From: an uncultured Lachnospiraceae bacterium
GTDB lineage: Bacteria; Bacillota; Clostridia; Lachnospirales; Lachnospiraceae
DNA: 64,000 nt
Assembly: GCA_934339365.1 (NCBI GenBank)
Contig: CAKRHW010000002.1
Location: 380,678-444,677, forward strand
Direction: 5' to 3'
Positions 59,434 through 64,000 of this stretch are shown piece by piece. The notes beneath the pieces were generated by a model that saw only the letters and a program-made list of their open reading frames with translations, was not told where the DNA came from and did no database searches. A program made the position numbers and the translations under genes. The first letter of the stretch is position 1. The number at the start of each line of letters is the position of its first letter.

Positions 59434-60505
59434 TCTTGTGCACCTCCATCATTTTTATAAATTCATCGAATAACGTACCTGAATCCTGTGGTCCCGGACA
59501 CGCTTCCGGATGAAATTGAACCGTAAAAATATCTTTGTTCTTATATCTTAATCCTTCATTTGTTTTATCATTCACATTAATAAATGCTACTTCTGCAATC
59601 TCTGGATCTATTGTCTTTTCATCTACTACATAACCATGGTTTTGCGAAGAAATATATACCTTTCCAGTCTTTAAATCCTTAACCGGATGATTTCCTCCTC
59701 TGTGTCCATATTTCAGTTTATGTGTATCTGCCCCCGTTGCAAGAGCCATCAACTGATGTCCTAAGCAAATTGCAAAAATTGGCACATCTGATTCATATAA
59801 TTTCTTTATTTCATTTATAATTGAGACGCATTCTTTGGGATCTCCCGGACCATTGGAAAGCATAATACCATCTGGATTCGTTGCAAGAATCTCTTCTGCC
59901 GAAGTAAGTGCCGGATAAATTGTCACTTCACACCCTCTTTTATTCAAAGACTTAGCAATGTTTTCCTTTGCTCCTAAATCTAAGAGTGCAACTTTAAATC
60001 CATCACCCTTTAATACTTTTTTCTCTGTACAGGTAACTTTCTCAACAACCTTTCCTGTGGTATATTCTTTTAATCTTTTTACTACATCTTTGATATCATA
60101 ATCAGCATTTGTAGTAATCATACCATTCATGGTACCCTTTTCTCTTAAAATCTTTGTAAGTGCTCTCGTATCAATACCGGCAATTCCCGGAATATCATTT
60201 TTTTCCAGGAAGTGCTGAATGGTATCCTCACTTCTGAAATTACTTGGCATACGAGCCAGTTCCCTTACAATATATCCATTCGGCCATGGTCTCAAAGACT
60301 CCATGTCCTCATAACAAATACCATAATTACCAATTAATGGATAAGTCATGCATACAGCCTGTCCTGCATACGAAGGATCAGTTAGAACCTCTAAATAGCC
60401 TGTCATAGAAGTATTAAATACAATTTCACTAATTACTTCTTTCGTTGAACCGATTGAAGTTCCTTCAAAAACGGTTTCATCTTCCAAAATTAGATAAGCT
60501 TTCAT
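59426..60505 (-). CDS. carA: Carbamoyl-phosphate synthase small subunit
   Basis: A 359-residue glutaminase subunit. N-terminal KAYLILEDETVFEGTSIGSTKEVISEIVFNTSMTGYLEVLTDPSYAGQ; class I amidotransferase domain with NGPGDPKECV, nucleophile Cys in FAICLGHQLMALATGA, and the His-Glu pair in VQFHPEACPGPQD. The nearest GG-rich site (AAAGGA) lies ~14 bases before ATG 60505, longer than usual, and no better start exists. Followed by carB. Confidence 0.97.
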   Translation of the reverse strand: MKAYLILEDETVFEGTSIGSTKEVISEIVFNTSMTGYLEVLTDPSYAGQAVCMTYPLIGNYGICYEDMESLRPWPNGYIVRELARMPSNFRSEDTIQHFLEKNDIPGIAGIDTRALTKILREKGTMNGMITTNADYDIKDVVKRLKEYTTGKVVEKVTCTEKKVLKGDGFKVALLDLGAKENIAKSLNKRGCEVTIYPALTSAEEILATNPDGIMLSNGPGDPKECVSIINEIKKLYESDVPIFAICLGHQLMALATGADTHKLKYGHRGGNHPVKDLKTGKVYISSQNHGYVVDEKTIDPEIAEVAFINVNDKTNEGLRYKNKDIFTVQFHPEACPGPQDSGTLFDEFIKMMEVHKNA

Positions 60506-60552
60506 AAATATGTTACACGTCCTTTCCCAATGATTAATGGAGATTTATCCCA

Positions 60553-60570
60553 AAATGCGTCAGGGCATTT
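60553..60570 (-). other. Palindromic hairpin in the carA leader
   Basis: AAATGC-GTCAGG-GCATTT: six-base arms around a six-base loop, at about +12 to +28 of the predicted mRNA. No T-run follows. Operator or RNA element unknown; no PyrR-type leader recognised. Confidence 0.35.
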
Positions 60571-60587
60571 AATCTCAAATTGTAAAG

Positions 60588-60616
60588 ATTATACCTCATG
60601 TAAGGATATATTTCAA
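60588..60616 (-). promoter_or_regulatory. Strong sigma-A promoter for carAB
   Basis: TTGAAA (60611-60616), 17-base spacer, TATAAT (60588-60593). Confidence 0.75.
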
Positions 60617-60643
60617 CCTATTTTTACATATCCAGAGTTATTT

Positions 60644-60661
60644 CTTGTATTTTTATGAAAA
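60644..60661 (-). promoter_or_regulatory. Candidate ARG box upstream of carAB
   Basis: Minus-strand TTTTCATAAAAATACAAG matches the right-hand 13 bases of the Bacillus ARG-box consensus (ATAAAAATKCAAK) except at one position; the left part is poor. It sits ~28 bases upstream of the -35, consistent with arginine control of carAB. Confidence 0.3.
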
Positions 60662-60724
60662 TTGCCTTGTAAAAAAACAATTCTGTGTACCTTTCTTTTC
60701 GAAACATGATTTTTCATTTCCCTG

Positions 60725-60733
60725 CATATAGTA
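60725..60733 (+). promoter_or_regulatory. Possible sporulation sigma-E/K -10 element
   Basis: CATATAGTA fits CATANNNTA, the mother-cell sigma -10 pattern, ~73 bases before the SpoIID-like gene. No clear -35 partner; no sigma-A promoter of comparable quality seen. The rest of 60617-60805 shows nothing recognisable. Confidence 0.25.
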
Positions 60734-60805
60734 CACTAGTTGATGTTAGAAGCAAAATCGTTTCTAATCATCAAAAACTGTTACTAATTCATCTATGGAG
60801 GTTCT

Positions 60806-62095
60806 ATGATTCAAATTATTTCCCACACTCAGATTCCAGAGAATGCAAATGGTTCTCTTGTTGACAAAGGAGGACTTCGTATCCAGATTACCGATACGAA
60901 TAATCAGCCGATTTCCAATGCAAATGTTCTTCTTTCTTATACCGGTGCACCTGAAAGTACATTAGAAGAATTAAAAACAGATCAAGATGGAATGACCGAA
61001 CTGATTTCTCTTCCTACACCACCATTAGAATATAGTCTTGATAAAAATAATTCCATTCAGCCTTATTCTGAATATAGTATTATTTGTAATGCAAATGGTT
61101 ATTCAAGTTTTGATCTGTCCGGCATTCAGATTTTACCTGAAACAGAATCCATGCAAAACATTCGTCTAAAGCCAACGCTTCAGGAAATAAGTACAAATTC
61201 TGTCATTGCCCCTCACACTCTTTATGGGGATTTTCCGCCTAAAATAGCGGAAGATGAAATCAAGCCAATGAACGAATCCGGTGAAATTGTTTTAGAAAAA
61301 GTAGTAATTCCGGAATATGTAATTGTTCATAATGGAACTCCTTCTGACTCAAGTGCACAAAACTATTACGTTCCCTATACCGATTATATTAAAAATGTTG
61401 CCTCGTCTGAAATCTACGCAACCTGGCCGGAAGCAGCTCTTTATGCAAATATTTTAGCAATTATGTCTTTTACACTAAATCGTGTCTTTACAGAATGGTA
61501 TCGTGGAAAAGGTTATTCTTTTACCATTACCTCATCTACCGCATTTGACCAGAAATGGACCAAAGACCGAAATATTTTTGATAGTATCTCCTCTGTTGTC
61601 GACGATATTTTTACGAACTATCTTTCCCGTCCAAACGTTTTGCAGCCAATTCTTACACAGTACTGTGATGGAAAAAATGTCACCTGTCCAAAATGGATGT
61701 CTCAATGGGGTTCTAAAGCATTAGCTGATGAAGGATATACTGCTACTGAAATTTTGCGCTACTACTATGGAGACAGTATTTATATTAATTCTGCATCTCA
61801 GGTGCAGGGCGTACCATCTTCTTTTCCGGGATATGACTTAGATATTGGTTCTAGTGGTAACGAAGTCCTTCAAATGCAAAATCAATTAAATCGTATTGCA
61901 AAAGTTTATACGAATATTCCTACTCTCAATGCAGATGGAATTTATGGTGAAAAAACAAAGCAGTCTGTCGAAGCCTTCCAAAAAATATTTGGTTTGCCTG
62001 TTACAGGAATTGTAAATCGCAGAACCTGGTATAAAATTTCCCAGATTTACGTAGGAATTACGAAAATTGCGGAAGACCCATATTCTGGTTCCTAA
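60806..62095 (+). CDS. SpoIID-like/peptidoglycan-binding protein without signal peptide
   Basis: A 429-residue three-part protein. ~25-125 is a beta-sandwich like carboxypeptidase-regulatory domains (LRIQITDTNNQPISNANVLLSYTG...). ~165-335 is a SpoIID/LytB-type lytic transglycosylase region: VPYTDYIKNVASSEIYATWPEAALYANILAIMSFTLNR, keeping the Glu of the SEI/SEM motif, and CPKWMSQWGSKALADEGYTATEILRYYYG. ~345-412 is a PG_binding_1 domain (GNEVLQMQNQLNRIA..., DGIYGEKTKQSVEAFQKIFGLPVTG). No signal peptide or membrane span is visible. GGAGG precedes ATG 60806. Probably a spore-cortex or wall factor; export route unclear. Confidence 0.82.
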   Translation: MIQIISHTQIPENANGSLVDKGGLRIQITDTNNQPISNANVLLSYTGAPESTLEELKTDQDGMTELISLPTPPLEYSLDKNNSIQPYSEYSIICNANGYSSFDLSGIQILPETESMQNIRLKPTLQEISTNSVIAPHTLYGDFPPKIAEDEIKPMNESGEIVLEKVVIPEYVIVHNGTPSDSSAQNYYVPYTDYIKNVASSEIYATWPEAALYANILAIMSFTLNRVFTEWYRGKGYSFTITSSTAFDQKWTKDRNIFDSISSVVDDIFTNYLSRPNVLQPILTQYCDGKNVTCPKWMSQWGSKALADEGYTATEILRYYYGDSIYINSASQVQGVPSSFPGYDLDIGSSGNEVLQMQNQLNRIAKVYTNIPTLNADGIYGEKTKQSVEAFQKIFGLPVTGIVNRRTWYKISQIYVGITKIAEDPYSGS

Positions 62096-62111
62096 ACACT
62101 CCACATAAAAA

Positions 62112-62166
62112 GAGCCTCAAAATTATATACCTTTCCGTATATAATTTTGAAGCTCATTTTTTGACC
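62112..62166. terminator. Bidirectional terminator between SpoIID-like and amidase genes
   Basis: GAGCCTCAAAATTATATAC and GTATATAATTTTGAAGCTC pair nearly completely, followed by ATTTTTT. Confidence 0.85.
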
Positions 62167-62960
62167 TATTGTGGTAAAATTCCCCAATATTCTAAAACTG
62201 CATCCTTCATTCCTACAGCTACCTGATTTCGAAAATCTTCTGTCTGCATTTTCTTTCTTTCTTCTGGATTTGTTAAAAATCCAACTTCTAAAAGACAAGA
62301 TGGCATTTTTGTATCTTTTATTACAATAAACTGATTCTCAACAACTGCTTTTCGATCCTTGCTTCCTGTCTGTGCAATAACATGCTTTTGAACCAGTTCA
62401 GCCAAACGTTTCGTATCATCGCCTTTCGTCGAATTATACCAGGTCTCAATTCCATGATACTTTCCATTGCTTGTATTTCCTTCTGAGTTTACATGAATAC
62501 TTAAATATAAACCTACTTTTTCTTCATTTGCAATCTCTGCACGCTTCTTTACAACCCATCCGGGACCTTCATCTTCACGAATCATGATTGTCTGAAATCC
62601 TACATCTTGTAATTGTTTCTCTAGTTTTTTTGCAATTGCAAAATTAATATCATCTTCATAGACTCCATCATAAGTGCATCCAGAATGTCCGCCATGTCCT
62701 GCATCTATTGCAATTACATTCGAATGGTATCCGTCCACATCTCCAGTTGGAACTTCTATCGTTGTTTGAGGCTCTGTAGCTGCTTCTGTTGTTTCTGCCT
62801 GTGTGGTACTTACTATAGTTGTATCTTTATTTTGATTTTCCTTCTTTTCATTTTTTGCTGTAACAATAATTGCAATCAATGCAAAAAATATTAAAACACC
62901 CAATGCGTACAAATACATTTTCAGTTTTCGTCGTTCCGCCAATCTCACTGTATCCTCCAT
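62166..62960 (-). CDS. Membrane-anchored N-acetylmuramoyl-L-alanine amidase
   Basis: A 264-residue amidase. Residues ~14-34 (MYLYALGVLIFFALIAIIVTA) anchor it; ~36-75 is a Thr/Glu-rich linker; ~80-262 is Amidase_3 with zinc ligands His89 (IDAGHGG), Glu102 (YEDDINF), His156 (YLSIHVNSE) and catalytic Glu225 (CLLEVGFLTN). ATG 62960 has GAGAG just upstream; a TTG-initiated extension to 63002 runs into the ilvC terminator and is rejected. CwlD-like cortex modification is possible but unproven. Confidence 0.92.
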   Translation of the reverse strand: MEDTVRLAERRKLKMYLYALGVLIFFALIAIIVTAKNEKKENQNKDTTIVSTTQAETTEAATEPQTTIEVPTGDVDGYHSNVIAIDAGHGGHSGCTYDGVYEDDINFAIAKKLEKQLQDVGFQTIMIREDEGPGWVVKKRAEIANEEKVGLYLSIHVNSEGNTSNGKYHGIETWYNSTKGDDTKRLAELVQKHVIAQTGSKDRKAVVENQFIVIKDTKMPSCLLEVGFLTNPEERKKMQTEDFRNQVAVGMKDAVLEYWGILPQ

Positions 62961-62984
62961 TTCTCTCTTTAGAAAGTCAGACTT

Positions 62985-63014
62985 TAAAAAAGCGATCGGC
63001 AAACTACCGACCGC
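62985..63014 (-). terminator. Terminator after ilvC
   Basis: GCGATCGGC (62992-63000) and CCGACCGC (63007-63014) pair (one G-U) around AAACTA, followed on the minus strand by six Ts. Confidence 0.85.
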
Positions 63015-63058
63015 TTTTCTAAGAATATGACAAATATCTTATTGTCTATATCATCATC

Positions 63059-64000
63059 CTAGTTATTAATTAACTTTTCGTCTTCATTATTCCAGCTGTA
63101 TAACTTACGGATTTCTTTACCTACAGCTTCTGATGGATGTTCTGCAGCAAGCTTTCTCATTGTCTTGAAGTGAACCTGACGTCCTGCTGGAGACATATCA
63201 AGTAAGAAGTCTTTTGCAAATGTACCATCCTGAATATCTTTAAGAATACCCTTCATAGCTTTCTTTGTCTCTTCTGTAACAATCTTTGGTCCTGTGATAT
63301 AATCACCATATTCTGCAGTATTAGAAATAGAATATCTCATTCCTTCAAAACCTGACTGGTAAATTAAATCAACGATTAACTTCATCTCATGAATACATTC
63401 AAAATATGCATTTCTTGGATCATATCCTGCCTCACATAATGTCTCAAATCCAGCCTGCATTAATGCACAAACACCACCGCAAAGAACAGCCTGCTCACCA
63501 AATAAGTCAGTCTCTGTCTCTGTTCTGAATGTTGTCTCAAGAACACCAGCTCTTGCTCCACCGATTCCTAATGAGTAAGCTAATGCAATATCTAATGCCT
63601 TACCTGTAGCATCCTGCTCAACAGCAACCAAGCAAGGAACACCCTTTCCAGCCTGATACTCACTTCTTACTGTATGTCCTGGTCCCTTAGGAGCGATCAT
63701 TGTAACATCAACATCCTTTGGTGGAACAATACAGCCATAATGAATATTAAATCCATGTGCAAACATAATCATGTTTCCTGCTTCAAGGTTTGGCTCAATA
63801 TCTTTCTTGTACATATCAGCCTGCTTCTCATCATTGATAAGAATCATGATAATATCAGCCTTCTTAGCTGCTTCAGCTGTCTTATATACTTTAAATCCCT
63901 GCGCTTCAGCCTTTGCCCAAGATTTACTTCCTTCATATAATCCGATAATAACGTCACATCCTGAATCCTTTAAATTCAAAGCATGTGCATGACCCTGGCT
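63059..64000 (-). CDS. ilvC: Ketol-acid reductoisomerase (C-terminal ~313 residues, runs off window)
   Basis: The class I (~340-residue) enzyme of valine/isoleucine synthesis, missing its first ~25 residues at the right edge. The frame enters as SQGHAHALNLKDSG, the NADPH-loop region, then VPPKDVDVTMIAPKGPGHTVRSEYQAGKGVPCLVAV, TFRTETETDLFGEQAVLCGGVCAL and the metal Glu cluster in YFECIHEMKLIVDLIYQ, ending SWNNEDEKLINN. The reading frame is open through the edge; an internal TTG at 63979 is not a start. ilvB/N would be expected upstream. Confidence 0.97.
   Translation of the reverse strand, partial: SQGHAHALNLKDSGCDVIIGLYEGSKSWAKAEAQGFKVYKTAEAAKKADIIMILINDEKQADMYKKDIEPNLEAGNMIMFAHGFNIHYGCIVPPKDVDVTMIAPKGPGHTVRSEYQAGKGVPCLVAVEQDATGKALDIALAYSLGIGGARAGVLETTFRTETETDLFGEQAVLCGGVCALMQAGFETLCEAGYDPRNAYFECIHEMKLIVDLIYQSGFEGMRYSISNTAEYGDYITGPKIVTEETKKAMKGILKDIQDGTFAKDFLLDMSPAGRQVHFKTMRKLAAEHPSEAVGKEIRKLYSWNNEDEKLINN

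Noticed and set aside
62961..63002. TTG-initiated extension of the second amidase
   Set aside because: It is made of the ilvC terminator stem; ATG 62960 with a GAGAG site is preferred.

Overview
The window is an ordinary low-GC chromosomal stretch from a spore-forming, anaerobic member of the Firmicutes (Bacillota), most likely a Lachnospiraceae-type gut Clostridium. The evidence is an alpha/beta-type small acid-soluble spore protein, a SleB/CwlJ-type cell wall hydrolase, an Rnf complex subunit, Bacillus/Clostridium gene order (rpmB-yloU-yloV-recG; ispF...cysE-cysS-mrnC-rlmB), a cysteine T-box, AT-rich spacers with clear sigma-A promoters and GGAGG ribosome sites, and a gut-Clostridia polyamine operon. 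I see no phage, IS element, CRISPR array or plasmid feature. Most genes are on the minus strand.

Layout. 1-13 kb: truncated rnfC; YprB-like exonuclease; a split purine end-pathway (AICAR transformylase without the usual fused cyclohydrolase, plus a PurO-like IMP cyclohydrolase); the spore protein; a zinc-ribbon membrane protein; ddl-murF; recG, a lipoprotein, fakA/yloV, yloU and rpmB. 13-20 kb: GlmU-acetyltransferase-like protein, glmS, topB, YfbR-like nucleotidase, thrC. 20-28 kb: cell wall hydrolase, leuCD with a divergent LysR regulator, radical SAM protein, glnS-mocR. 28-33 kb: a secreted bacterial expansin and panB-panC-panD-coaBC, followed upstream by tRNA-Thr. 33-38.5 kb: polyamine operon speD-speA-speE-speB-carboxynorspermidine synthase. 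38.5-45.5 kb: cysE-cysS-mrnC-rlmB under a Cys T-box, two acyltransferase-fold proteins, ispF and a PAP2 phosphatase. 45.6-49 kb: tRNA-Val and tRNA-Met, then CPBP protease-glf-glycosyltransferase. 49-53 kb: an atypical ornithine-carbamoyltransferase homologue with ArgR-like operators, and a large amidase with five Ig-like repeats. 53-64 kb: UDP-sugar pyrophosphorylase of the eukaryotic UAP1 type with argS; carAB; a SpoIID/peptidoglycan-binding protein; an amidase; and ilvC running off the end.

Themes. Cell-wall biology is heavily represented (glmS, GlmU-like, UAP-like, ddl, murF, two amidases, SleB-like hydrolase, SpoIID-like protein, expansin). Arginine feeds two directions: carbamoyl phosphate (carAB) to the carbamoyltransferase, and arginine decarboxylation to agmatine, putrescine and spermidine. 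No single wholly new system stands out. The best leads are the expansin, the carbamoyltransferase whose substrate loops lack the ornithine signature and which lies beside a consensus ARG box, the polyamine operon with a carboxynorspermidine synthase but no adjacent decarboxylase, and the separated halves of normally bifunctional enzymes (PurH, and possibly GlmU). All calls rest on reading motifs by eye; no database search was possible.
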